From contig NZ_JACUTY010000008.1 in assembly GCF_014859555.1 (NCBI RefSeq), forward strand, positions 1 to 52,193: DNA of 52,193 bases, read 5' to 3'. Below are positions 34,968-43,505 of this stretch, in pieces; positions within the stretch are counted from its first letter, which is position 1; every line of letters begins with the position of its first letter. The stretch comes from Thiomicrospira sp. (GTDB lineage Bacteria > Pseudomonadota > Gammaproteobacteria > Thiomicrospirales > Thiomicrospiraceae). Both the position numbers and the translations under genes were made by a program. The notes under the pieces are model-generated. The model saw only the letters and a program-made list of their open reading frames with translations, was not told where the DNA came from and did no database searches.

Positions 34968-36032
34968 TTAGGTTGGATTGGTTTGCTTTTCTAACTTATT
35001 TAATCGCTGGTTTAAACCTTTGATCTTCTCAGAGAATTTAGCCAAGTTTTTGGCATAAATCGCATTCTTTTGCCACTCGGCTAATGGGACCGCCGGAAAG
35101 CCGCTGTATACACCCGATTGATGAATGCTATGGGTCGCCACCCCGCGTCCCATGATAGTCACGCCATCAGTCAACTCGATGTGGCCAACCATGCCCGATT
35201 GGCCTGCAAAGGTACAGTTTTTACCCACAACGGCACTGCCCGCAAACCCAACTTGACCGGCAATCGCGGTGCCAGAGCCAATTTTTACGTTGTGTGCAAT
35301 ATGCACCAAATTATCTATAATGCAGTTATCTTCGATCACCGTATCGTCAATGGCTCCGCGATCAATCGTCACGTTATTACCAATTGAAACATGGTTACCA
35401 ACCAGCACTCGGCCAATCTGTGGAATTTTGACCCATTGCCCCTGATGTTTGGCCCAACCAAATCCATCCCCACCAATGACACTACCCGCTTCAACAATAC
35501 AGTCTGCACCGAGCTGGCAATCTTTCATAACGGTGACATTCGGAGCCAGTCGAGTATTTTTACCCAAACTTACATCGGCTTCCAATACACAACCTGCACC
35601 AATAATGACTCGCTCAGATAACACGACATTTTCACCAATCACGACATTCGCGCCAATCGAAACATTCGGCGCCAGTCTTGCCGAATCGGCTACCACCGCA
35701 CTTTCATGAATTCCACTCACATCAAGCGGTGCATAAAGTTTCTGTGCAACAAAGGCATAAGCCGCGTAAGGGTTATCGACAATAATCGCGGCATTAGGGC
35801 ATGAATCAGCGTGTTTGGAATGAACTAAAATAACCGAAGCCTTAGAATTCGGCAGATCCTTTAAATACTTCTCATCCGATAAAAAACTAATATCCCCCGC
35901 TTGGGCGGTTGATAAACGCTCGATTCTATTTACTTTTAATGAAGCGTCTCCACGCAACGTTAAGTTAAAACCTTTGTGTGTTAAATAATCGACAATCTGT
36001 TGTAACGTCAGATGGTTGGAAGCTTGTGCCAT
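34968..36032 (-). CDS. lpxD: UDP-3-O-acylglucosamine N-acyltransferase
   Basis: This 354-residue acyltransferase adds the second 3-hydroxyacyl chain in lipid A synthesis. The N-terminal ~100 residues are the uridine-binding domain. A hexapeptide-repeat beta-helix follows (for example VSIGNNVTIDRGAI, DNCIIDNLVHIAHNVKIG, with the catalytic His). The C-terminal helix (IKGLNQRLNKLEK) is the ACP-binding coil. The ATG at 36032 starts 11 bases after the skp stop. Confidence 0.97.
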   Translation of the reverse strand: MAQASNHLTLQQIVDYLTHKGFNLTLRGDASLKVNRIERLSTAQAGDISFLSDEKYLKDLPNSKASVILVHSKHADSCPNAAIIVDNPYAAYAFVAQKLYAPLDVSGIHESAVVADSARLAPNVSIGANVVIGENVVLSERVIIGAGCVLEADVSLGKNTRLAPNVTVMKDCQLGADCIVEAGSVIGGDGFGWAKHQGQWVKIPQIGRVLVGNHVSIGNNVTIDRGAIDDTVIEDNCIIDNLVHIAHNVKIGSGTAIAGQVGFAGSAVVGKNCTFAGQSGMVGHIELTDGVTIMGRGVATHSIHQSGVYSGFPAVPLAEWQKNAIYAKNLAKFSEKIKGLNQRLNKLEKQTNPT

Positions 36033-36043
36033 ATAAAACCTAT

Positions 36044-36586
36044 TTAACGATTAAAATTAGAGCCTTGCTTTTCGAAGTCTTTACTCAAATAATCCAAAAC
36101 AGCGGGCGTAAGGTCTATGCGTTTGTTGGTGTAGGCAATGCCTTCATACAAGATTAAGTCATAAGATTGGCTAGTACCTACTTCTCGGATAGCCGAGTTC
36201 ACCAAACTTTGCAGTTTGGCCAACTCTTCATTACGGCGAATATTCAACAACTCTTGTACATCGTTGCGTTTACGTTGAATTTCACGTGTCAACATCTGAA
36301 TTTCGCGTTCTTTAGCGCCTTGTTGCGCTTCGCTCATGGCTAAACTGTTACGCTTTAGATCATTTTTTTCTTTTTCAAGCTGGCTGTTTAGCTTTGCTAG
36401 CTCTTCTTGTTGTGGCGCAAACTCTCGTTCTAAGTTTGAACTGGCGGCTTTGGCTTGTGGCGACTGCTCTAACAACAAACCGACATTAACCACGCCCACT
36501 TTGATAGATTCATTTGCTTGTACCATCGCCGTTGAAGCTAGAAAAGCAAACGCTAACACTAAAAGTTTTTTTGCAAAATACAACAT
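36044..36586 (-). CDS. skp: Periplasmic chaperone Skp (OmpH)
   Basis: This 180-residue precursor has a signal peptide cleaved near VQANES (about residue 25). The mature protein starts with the Skp beta-strand KVGVVNVGLLLEQSPQA and continues as a long charged coiled coil (NSQLEKEKNDLKRN, LTREIQRKRNDVQE) that forms the tentacles of the trimer. It returns with SYDLILYEGIAYTNKRIDLT. It carries unfolded outer-membrane proteins to BamA, encoded about 100 bases upstream. Confidence 0.95.
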   Translation of the reverse strand: MLYFAKKLLVLAFAFLASTAMVQANESIKVGVVNVGLLLEQSPQAKAASSNLEREFAPQQEELAKLNSQLEKEKNDLKRNSLAMSEAQQGAKEREIQMLTREIQRKRNDVQELLNIRRNEELAKLQSLVNSAIREVGTSQSYDLILYEGIAYTNKRIDLTPAVLDYLSKDFEKQGSNFNR

Positions 36587-36685
36587 TATTTATTTTCCAT
36601 TTCGATGAGTGAAAACCCGTAAATAATAAACTATCTGCGACTTTGATAACAGCGAATAATCTTTTTTATCTTTCATTATGAGTAA

Positions 36686-38977
36686 TTAAAATGGTACACC
36701 TAAACTAAATTGGAACGATTGCAATTTATCGTCTTTTTTATAATGAACAGGTTTAGAAAAGCTGAACGCAAGTGGCCCAACTGGCGTTATCCAAGCAAAA
36801 GCTAAACCAGTAGCCGAACGGAACTCACTGGCTTCAACATCCTCAAAAGTTTCAAATACATTACCCGCGTCAAAAAACAAACTTAGTCTTAGGTTAGACG
36901 AGTCTTCAATTAATGGCATGGGGAACACAATTTCAGCCGAGGTTAAAGCTCGCATATCACCGCCTCGTGGACGATTAACATCCGTATAATAGCCACCCAG
37001 CGAGTTGGGATCAAACCCGCGCACCGAACCTATACCACCAGCATAAAAACGCTCGAAAAAGGGTAGTTTTTTAACGTCGCCATAACCCGCACCGTAAGAC
37101 AAGCCAGCACCCAGTTTCAAACTAAAGTTATCGGATAAAGGATAAAACCATTTTTCTTCGGCAAACACTTTATAAAACGTCATATCCGAGCTGCCTGGTA
37201 CCACCGCTTGAGCCGACAAACTGGCCGTTTGGCCCTTTGATGGGAAATAGAAACTATTACGTGTGTCATAACGCCAGCCAGCGGTAATCAATAAGTACTG
37301 GTTGTCTGCATCAAACTCGGCTAAGTGTTGCTCACAGGCTTCAAATGCCGTCAAACAACGTAGACTTTGGCTTTCGGCTCTCAAGCCGAAGTTAAGACGT
37401 GTTTGTTCACTCGTGGGGTAACCTAAGTTAACTCTTAAGCCCATTTTATCCAAGGTATAGTCGGTGATATTAAGTTCTGAGGCATCAATTTTACTATAAT
37501 AAACCCCTGTTCCTAAACTCACACCATCATCTGTAAAGTATGGGTTGGTGTACCCTATATCAGCGGACTTCATCGAGGCGCTGGAATTCATGGTTAAATT
37601 CAGTTCATTACCTGTGCCTAAAAAGTTCTTTTCTGAAATACCCAGGTTAAAGCTAACCCCATCCAATTGCGAATAACCAATACCCGCCGTAAAAGAGCCA
37701 GTTGGTTGCTCTTCAACCATAATGACCAAATCCACTTCATCTTCCGACACGCGGCGCGTATCAATATTAACTCTGGAAAAATAACCTAAGCGATTTAATC
37801 GGCTGGTTGATTGACGAACGGCGGCCAATGAATAAGGTGCGCTTTCTAGCTGACGCATTTCTCGGCGCAAAACATAATCACGCGTACGAGTGTTGCCTTC
37901 AACCTCAATTTTACGAACATACACCCGGCTCTTAGGCTCTATGTAAAAATCCAAATCCACCCGTTGAGCTTTAGGATCCATTTGAGTGCGAGGTTCAACC
38001 TCTGCAAACGCATAACCTTCTTCACTTAAGCGATCTCGAATTGCGGTAATCGCGGCAATGACTTCACTTCGCGAGAATAAATCACCGCTTTCTAAGTTCG
38101 CGAGCTTAACCAACTCTTCCTCACTGAGTTTAGTGACACCACTGAACTTAATATCATTTAATCGATATTGCGGGCCTTCAGTTAAGCTCGCCGAAATAAA
38201 CACTTTAGTTTTATCAGACGATAATGATACTTGCGAGGAATCAATCGAAAACTCAGCAAACCCGCGATCCATATAGAAAGACCGCAAGGTTTCCAAATCA
38301 GACTGGAGTTTAGGTCGCGCATATTTATCGCCACTGCCAATCAACACGCTTTCAGACAATAAAAATAGGCCTTTTAACCGATCATCTGGGTAGGTCGCAT
38401 TACCAACCAGCGTAATACGCTCGATACTGGCCGCCTGACCTTCATCAACGGTTATTTTAAGTTCAACCCGATTACGCGGTAACTCCAGCGCTTCAATCTT
38501 AATCGCGGCCGCATAATAACCTTGGTTGTGGTATTGACGTTTCAAATCAATATTGACGCGATCCATTTCAATCGCGTTGTAAATTTTTCCCTGGCTGATG
38601 CCCAGTGATCTTAACGCTTCCATTAAGTCATCGGTTTTAATCAACCTATTACCTTTCACATCGATTTGTGCAATCGAAGGTCGCTCAGTGACCTGAATAA
38701 TGAGCTCATTATTATCACCACGATAAAGCGCTATATCGTTAAAAAAACCAGTTTGATACAAGGCACGTAAACTTTCACGTTCTTTTTCAGGCGTCAATTT
38801 TTCTCCAATATTGACCGGAAGGTATGTATTCACGGTTTCAAAACCGATTCGTTCAGTACCATCAACAACAATATCGTTAATAATAAACTCATTCGCTAAC
38901 AGCGTGTGTGACAAGCCTAATAGGCATAAACCTATAACAAGTTTGGGGTTGAAAAATTTCTTCAAAATTTTATCCAT
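36686..38977 (-). CDS. bamA: Outer-membrane protein assembly factor BamA
   Basis: I choose the ATG at 38977 (763 residues), because it opens a proper signal peptide (MDKILKKFFN, hydrophobic core, cleavage after LLA at about residue 29). The open frame upstream of it is the tail of rseP. Five POTRA domains span about residues 30-425. A 16-strand barrel follows with VRGF (GSVRGFDPNS) and a C-terminal Phe in SLGVPF. BamA catalyses insertion of barrel proteins. Its start overlaps the rseP stop region, and skp follows. Confidence 0.97.
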   Translation of the reverse strand: MDKILKKFFNPKLVIGLCLLGLSHTLLANEFIINDIVVDGTERIGFETVNTYLPVNIGEKLTPEKERESLRALYQTGFFNDIALYRGDNNELIIQVTERPSIAQIDVKGNRLIKTDDLMEALRSLGISQGKIYNAIEMDRVNIDLKRQYHNQGYYAAAIKIEALELPRNRVELKITVDEGQAASIERITLVGNATYPDDRLKGLFLLSESVLIGSGDKYARPKLQSDLETLRSFYMDRGFAEFSIDSSQVSLSSDKTKVFISASLTEGPQYRLNDIKFSGVTKLSEEELVKLANLESGDLFSRSEVIAAITAIRDRLSEEGYAFAEVEPRTQMDPKAQRVDLDFYIEPKSRVYVRKIEVEGNTRTRDYVLRREMRQLESAPYSLAAVRQSTSRLNRLGYFSRVNIDTRRVSEDEVDLVIMVEEQPTGSFTAGIGYSQLDGVSFNLGISEKNFLGTGNELNLTMNSSASMKSADIGYTNPYFTDDGVSLGTGVYYSKIDASELNITDYTLDKMGLRVNLGYPTSEQTRLNFGLRAESQSLRCLTAFEACEQHLAEFDADNQYLLITAGWRYDTRNSFYFPSKGQTASLSAQAVVPGSSDMTFYKVFAEEKWFYPLSDNFSLKLGAGLSYGAGYGDVKKLPFFERFYAGGIGSVRGFDPNSLGGYYTDVNRPRGGDMRALTSAEIVFPMPLIEDSSNLRLSLFFDAGNVFETFEDVEASEFRSATGLAFAWITPVGPLAFSFSKPVHYKKDDKLQSFQFSLGVPF

Positions 38978-40361
38978 TTGTAATTCTGACCAAGTCATTC
39001 GTAAACGCCAAAATAGTAAGGCCAACGATTAACATCAAGCCAATCCGATAACCAATTTCCTCTACACGCTCACTTACAGGGCGACCGCGTATCATTTCGA
39101 CCAGGTAATACATTAAATGCCCACCATCCAACATCGGAATAGGCAATAAGTTCAAAATCCCTAAACTTAAACTTAACAGTGCCATTAAGCTCAAAAAGCT
39201 AATCAGCCCCGATTGCAGTGCTTGGCCTGAAAAATCCGCAATACTCAATGGGCCCGATAAATGGGCTAAACCCACCTCCCCAACTAGCATTTTCTTAAAC
39301 ATCACCAAGGTCATATTCAATAATTTAACCGACTGATGCCAACCCTGTTCAAACGCCGCAAATAGACCGAAACGTTGAATCGTATAAAATTCGCTGTGTT
39401 GCAATTGTGTTTGGTCAACCGAGGCTCCTAAGCGCCCGATTTGTTCGCCAGCCTGCTCAACCGCTTCAAACGTGATCATTACATCATATTGTGCCTGATT
39501 TCGTTCAAATGTAATCAAATGCGATTCATTTGGGTGTGCCCGAACAAACGTGACCAAGGCTTGCCAATCATTTACCACCTGACCATTCACCGCGCTAATC
39601 CGATCCCCCGACTGCAATCCGGCTTTAAAAGCCGGCGATCCGGTTATCACCTCATCAATCCAGGGCTCTAAACTGGGTGCTTTAGGCTTAAAACCCAACT
39701 CACTTAACCAATTGGATTTGACATTATTAAGATCGAGTCCAGATAAGTTCAGTTCAATCCGTTGAGGCTGAACCAACGTTGATTCGGTGTCAAAAGGATG
39801 CAGCAATAAACTTAGGTTCGTTTTATCATGCACCAATCCCTGCAAAACCGCTTGTTGCACCTGAGGCCAGCTGGACACAGCTTGCTGATCGATCTCAACC
39901 AACCACCAGGCCTGGTGGTTATTATCTAAATCGACCATCGCACTAGCCAGCGGTGATGATTCGGTTGGTGCTTCAAATATTGGTTTTAAACTGCTTACAC
40001 CGAGCATATTAATCACGGCAAACAGGAACCATGCAAACAACAAATTAATCAGCGGTCCGGCCAATACAATGGCAAAACGTTTATAAACCGATTGTTGATT
40101 AAAAGCCCGCGCCTTTTCATGTTCGGCTACCGACTCAACCCGCTCATCTAAAAACTTAACGTAACCGCCCAGCGGAATCAAGCCAATCTGATACTCGGTT
40201 TCACCGCGCTTAGTTTTATAAATCGCACGCCCAAAACCGACCGAAAACGTAAGGACTTTGACATTAAATAGACGCGCGACCGCAAAGTGCCCCCACTCGT
40301 GTATTGTCACCAATACACCTATTAGCAAGCTAAAGCCTAGCACGGCCCATAAAATACTCAT
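38970..40361 (-). CDS. rseP: Site-2 protease RseP
   Basis: This 463-residue intramembrane zinc protease has HEWGH (21-25) in the first membrane helix and LDGGH near residue 400 in the third helix, which supply the metal ligands. GFG..IY.T and GGYVKFLDE follow the first helix. Two PDZ-like domains lie in the periplasmic region: the second is clear (GSPAFKAGLQSGDRISAVNG) and the first is divergent. In E. coli it cleaves RseA to release sigma-E. An exact 20-base copy of the repeat lies in the divergent first PDZ region and encodes H-Q-A-W-W. dxr, normally upstream, is missing. Confidence 0.96.
   Translation of the reverse strand: MSILWAVLGFSLLIGVLVTIHEWGHFAVARLFNVKVLTFSVGFGRAIYKTKRGETEYQIGLIPLGGYVKFLDERVESVAEHEKARAFNQQSVYKRFAIVLAGPLINLLFAWFLFAVINMLGVSSLKPIFEAPTESSPLASAMVDLDNNHQAWWLVEIDQQAVSSWPQVQQAVLQGLVHDKTNLSLLLHPFDTESTLVQPQRIELNLSGLDLNNVKSNWLSELGFKPKAPSLEPWIDEVITGSPAFKAGLQSGDRISAVNGQVVNDWQALVTFVRAHPNESHLITFERNQAQYDVMITFEAVEQAGEQIGRLGASVDQTQLQHSEFYTIQRFGLFAAFEQGWHQSVKLLNMTLVMFKKMLVGEVGLAHLSGPLSIADFSGQALQSGLISFLSLMALLSLSLGILNLLPIPMLDGGHLMYYLVEMIRGRPVSERVEEIGYRIGLMLIVGLTILAFTNDLVRITNG
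39901..39920. repeat. Iterated palindrome inside rseP, 20-base perfect copy
   Basis: Core at 39906-39915. It is the longest genic copy. It encodes N-H-Q-A-W-W in the poorly conserved part of the first periplasmic domain. Confidence 0.92.
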
Positions 40362-40373
40362 ATCAGTTTAAGC

Positions 40374-41180
40374 TCACGTAAACGACCAAAACACCCAAAA
40401 TAGCGGTAACGCCAATAGTAGGCTATCAATTCGATCCAACACACCACCATGACCCGGCAGAATTTTGCCACTGTCTTTTATATTTACCTGACGTTTTAGT
40501 AGGCTTTCAAACAAGTCGCCATAAACCGACAAAGCGGCAATTAAACTCGTGATTAACACAAACACCACCAGGCCTGGCGAGTAAAAAGTTTGCGCCCATC
40601 CAAACCAAACCAGCACAGACATCAAGCCAACTAACATTACGCCACCCAGCACACCTTCCCATGTTTTACCTGGGCTGACGTGTGGCGCAAGTTTATGGCG
40701 ACCAAAACGACGGCCGGCAAAATACGCGCCCGAGTCCATCACCCAAATCATCGCCATACTGAACAACACAACCCAAGCCGAATAGGCTTCTCTTAACCAG
40801 ATTAAAGACAAGGCAAAACTAACCAAAAACAATAAACCAATCAGTCCAGCTGCAAATGGATTATTTAAGCCCGCTTGCCCGGCACTTAATTGATAACGTG
40901 TAACCGCCACCACCACAACAATCAGCTGAATAACCGCTAAATAGACAATCCAGTTATGCGCTTCAAAATATAAACCTATGCCAACTAAACAAGCGGTTAA
41001 GACACTAAATGCAAACCTCATAACTCGGTTGTCTAGACGCATAAATTGCGCCCATTCCCAAGCCCCTATCATCGAGACAAAAATCACCGCAACCTGCCAA
41101 GCCAATTGCTCGGCACCAAATAAGGCCCATAAAGAAACTACAATTAACACCAAGGCGGTGATCAGTCTTTGCTTTAACAT
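40374..41180 (-). CDS. cdsA: Phosphatidate cytidylyltransferase
   Basis: This 268-residue integral membrane enzyme has about eight hydrophobic helices and makes CDP-diacylglycerol from phosphatidate and CTP. The C-terminal signature SVYGDLFESLLKR.VNIKDSG, followed by LPGHGGVLDRIDS, carries the metal-binding Asp residues. The ATG overlaps the uppS stop (TAATG), and rseP starts only 12 bases after its own stop. One exact core of the repeat is read as P-G-L-V in a membrane helix. Confidence 0.95.
   Translation of the reverse strand: MLKQRLITALVLIVVSLWALFGAEQLAWQVAVIFVSMIGAWEWAQFMRLDNRVMRFAFSVLTACLVGIGLYFEAHNWIVYLAVIQLIVVVVAVTRYQLSAGQAGLNNPFAAGLIGLLFLVSFALSLIWLREAYSAWVVLFSMAMIWVMDSGAYFAGRRFGRHKLAPHVSPGKTWEGVLGGVMLVGLMSVLVWFGWAQTFYSPGLVVFVLITSLIAALSVYGDLFESLLKRQVNIKDSGKILPGHGGVLDRIDSLLLALPLFWVFWSFT
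40568..40577. repeat. Iterated palindrome inside cdsA
   Basis: An exact 10-base core, but the only one of the 14 not extended to ACCAGGCCTGGT (C follows instead of T). It is read as P-G-L-V. Confidence 0.88.
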
Positions 41181-41908
41181 TAGGATATTTGCTCACTGGT
41201 TTGGCCGAAACGGCGTTCTCTTTGGCCAAAAGAATCGATGGCCATATCTAAGCTGGCTTCATTAAAATCGGGCCATAAGGTGTCGGTAAAATAAAATTCG
41301 GCATAAGCCATTTGCCAAATCAAAAAATTGCTTATGCGCTGCTCACCGCCGGTACGAATCAAAAGATCCGGTTCCGGTAGATCGGACAAACATAAATAAG
41401 GCGCTAAATCGGCTTCAGAAAGAGCCGTCGAGGTTTGATTTGGATGCGCGGTTTGCCATGACTTAACCGCTTCTAAAATATCCCAACGCCCACCGTAGTT
41501 GGCGGCAATATTTAGAGCCAAACCGGTGTTGTTCTGGGTGAGCTGCTCGGCTTGTTGAATGTGTGACTGAATGGATTCACTAAAAGCTGAACGATCGCCA
41601 ATAATCCGCAATCGCACATTGTTTTCATGTAATTTGCCGACTTCTTTTTGCAAGGCCTGCAAAAACAAATCCATCAACTTACTGACTTCATCTGGCGGAC
41701 GTCGCCAATTCTCGGTACTGAAAGCAAATAAGGTTAAGGCTTTAGCGCCACGTTTGGCGCAATGCGCCACCACTTTACGCACTGCATTACGACCCTTTTG
41801 ATGCCCGATATAACGCGGTAGAAATCGCTTTTTAGCCCAACGACCATTACCATCCATAATGATGCCAATATGCTGGGGAATAGGTTGTGAGGGCTCAGTC
41901 TGTGACAA
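41180..41908 (-). CDS. uppS: Undecaprenyl diphosphate synthase
   Basis: This cis-prenyltransferase of about 242 residues condenses IPP units onto farnesyl diphosphate to make the C55 carrier. IIMDGNGRWAKKR contains the catalytic Asp. FAFSTENW(R)RP and the C-terminal RTGGEQRISNFLIWQMAYAEF-like segment are diagnostic. No ATG is available. A TTG at 41908 has AGGA six bases upstream and is preferred. A second TTG two codons earlier abuts that same site. The IPP it needs comes from a pathway whose genes dxr and ispD are missing from their usual neighbouring loci here. Confidence 0.95.
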   Translation of the reverse strand: MSQTEPSQPIPQHIGIIMDGNGRWAKKRFLPRYIGHQKGRNAVRKVVAHCAKRGAKALTLFAFSTENWRRPPDEVSKLMDLFLQALQKEVGKLHENNVRLRIIGDRSAFSESIQSHIQQAEQLTQNNTGLALNIAANYGGRWDILEAVKSWQTAHPNQTSTALSEADLAPYLCLSDLPEPDLLIRTGGEQRISNFLIWQMAYAEFYFTDTLWPDFNEASLDMAIDSFGQRERRFGQTSEQIS

Positions 41909-41979
41909 GGTCAATCCTAAATATTCTAAATCGCTATATACAAGCTTATAGCCAAGCCAAAATTGATGGCAAAGAATGA

Positions 41980-42001
41980 CAACGGCCCAGAAGGGCCGTT
42001 G
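41980..42001 (-). terminator. Hairpin after frr, possible terminator
   Basis: CAACGGCCC pairs with GGGCCGTTG around an AGAA loop. On the minus strand it is followed only by TCATTCTTT, a weak T-tract, so termination may be partial before uppS. Confidence 0.5.
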
Positions 42002-42046
42002 ATAAGTGCAGACGAAATTATGCCTTATTCAAGGCCAAAATTCGAC

Positions 42047-42604
42047 TTATATTTCCAATAATGAGGCTTCTTTTTCACTAAGAAATTTGTCAATTTTAGC
42101 GACAAAGTCATCGGTAAGTTTTTGAATATCATCATCCGATCGACGCGCTTCATCTTCTGTAATGGCTTTATCTTTTAACAGATTCTTCACATCACCATTC
42201 GCGTCACGTCGAATATTACGAATCGCAACACGCGCATTTTCAGCTTCGGTACGCGCCACTTTTGCAAATTCTTTGCGACGTTCTTCAGTCAACATAGGCA
42301 TTGGAATACGTATCATATTGCCATGCACAACTGGGTTAATACCCAAATCAGACGTCATAATGGCCTTTTCAACCTTCTGAAGCATCGGAGCCTCCCAAGG
42401 TTGAACCGTCAAAGTACGTGCGTCTTCAACATTGACATTCGCTACTTGGCTAATCGGTACATCCGAACCATAATAGTCCACCATCACGGAGTCCAAAATA
42501 CTTGGATGCGCGCGTCCGGTACGAATTTTTGCAAAATTTGCTTCCAGAGTTTCAAATGACTTTTGCATTCTGCTTTTCGCATCATCACGAATTTCTTTTA
42601 ACAT
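42047..42604 (-). CDS. frr: Ribosome recycling factor
   Basis: This 185-residue protein matches E. coli RRF in length. It has the three-helix bundle start (KSFETLEANFAKIRTGRAHPSILD) and the beta-domain VDYYGSDVPISQVANV, then PMPMLTEERRKEF. RRF splits post-termination ribosomes together with EF-G. Its ATG follows the pyrH stop after a single base, and the AGGAG site lies within the end of pyrH, so the two are translationally coupled. Confidence 0.98.
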   Translation of the reverse strand: MLKEIRDDAKSRMQKSFETLEANFAKIRTGRAHPSILDSVMVDYYGSDVPISQVANVNVEDARTLTVQPWEAPMLQKVEKAIMTSDLGINPVVHGNMIRIPMPMLTEERRKEFAKVARTEAENARVAIRNIRRDANGDVKNLLKDKAITEDEARRSDDDIQKLTDDFVAKIDKFLSEKEASLLEI

Positions 42605-42605
42605 G

Positions 42606-43325
42606 TTAGTCTCCTGTCGTTACTAGAGTGCCTTCATCTTCACCTAGTAAAATTCGATTAAGCGCGCCGTCTTTTAACATATCAAACACGCGTATGGGCA
42701 TTGCATGGTCACGACACAAGGCAAAAGCCGCCAAGTCCATTACCTGTAAATTCTGTTGAATAACGTCCGCATAGCTCAGCTGGGCAAAACGGATGGCTTG
42801 CGGATTCTTTTTAGGGTCCGAATCGTAAATACCATCCACCTTGGTGGCCTTAAGAACAACATCCGCGCCAACTTCAATTCCACGCAATGCCGCGGCCGTA
42901 TCGGTGGTAAAAAACGGATTACCGGTTCCACCAGCAAACACCAAAACCTCGCCACTCGCCAAACATTTTTGCGCATAGTTAGCATTAAAACCTTCAGCCA
43001 CACCCGCTACCGCACTGGCACTCATAATACGACTTTTTAAACCAATACTTTCAAAAACATCTCGCAGAGCCAAACCATTCATTAGCGTGGCCATCATGCC
43101 CATTTGATCTGCGGTACTGCGCTCAATCGCCTTTGATTGAACCTGACCACCACGAAACACATTGCCGCCGCCAACCACAATTGCGACTTCCACACCCTGC
43201 TCGCGAATCGACTTAACTTGCTCAGCCACCTGCTGCAAAACAGCCATATCCCAGCCAAAGTCAGCCTTTCCCATCAGGACTTCACCGCTAAATTTCAATA
43301 AAATCCGAGAGTACTTTAGTTTCAT
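42606..43325 (-). CDS. pyrH: UMP kinase
   Basis: This 239-residue hexameric UMP kinase of the amino-acid kinase superfamily opens with RILLKFSGEVLMG. It has the VGGGNVFRG phosphate-binding loop and TADQMGMMATLMNGLAL, then the FAGGTGNPFFTTDTAAALR motif. It makes UDP for UTP, CTP and UDP-sugars, upstream of pyrG and the lpx genes. About 180 bases separate it from the tsf terminator, and this gap contains an operator-like inverted repeat. Confidence 0.98.
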   Translation of the reverse strand: MKLKYSRILLKFSGEVLMGKADFGWDMAVLQQVAEQVKSIREQGVEVAIVVGGGNVFRGGQVQSKAIERSTADQMGMMATLMNGLALRDVFESIGLKSRIMSASAVAGVAEGFNANYAQKCLASGEVLVFAGGTGNPFFTTDTAAALRGIEVGADVVLKATKVDGIYDSDPKKNPQAIRFAQLSYADVIQQNLQVMDLAAFALCRDHAMPIRVFDMLKDGALNRILLGEDEGTLVTTGD

Positions 43326-43344
43326 GGCGAACCCTTTTATCTAT

Positions 43345-43359
43345 TTTACACTGTGTAAA
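43345..43359. promoter_or_regulatory. Inverted repeat TTTACAC-T-GTGTAAA upstream of pyrH
   Basis: This is a perfect 7-base dyad with one central base, ending about 20 bases before the pyrH ATG. It could be an operator or an mRNA hairpin next to the start. I could not place -35 and -10 boxes around it with confidence. Confidence 0.4.
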
Positions 43360-43445
43360 GTTTTTAAAATTACCGGCAAATGAGTAATTACACGCAATTC
43401 TAAAAACTTTCTAATTACTTCTTTCTGTTTTTATGCTTCAAGTAC

Positions 43446-43497
43446 AAAAAAACCATAACCACCAAGTCAAGTGTTCGACTGGCCGTTATGGTTTTTA
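43446..43497 (-). terminator. Intrinsic terminator of rpsB-tsf
   Basis: A 12-base stem (AAAAACCATAAC with GTTATGGTTTTT) encloses a smaller AGTC/GACT stem and is followed on the minus strand by a T-run. It lies just after the tsf stop. Confidence 0.88.
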
Positions 43498-43505
43498 TCA
43501 ACTAA

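Noticed and set aside
33959-35709. Several 70-110-codon frames antisense to lpxA and lpxD
   Set aside because: The hexapeptide-repeat genes give regular codon patterns that stay open on the other strand. The sense genes are certain.
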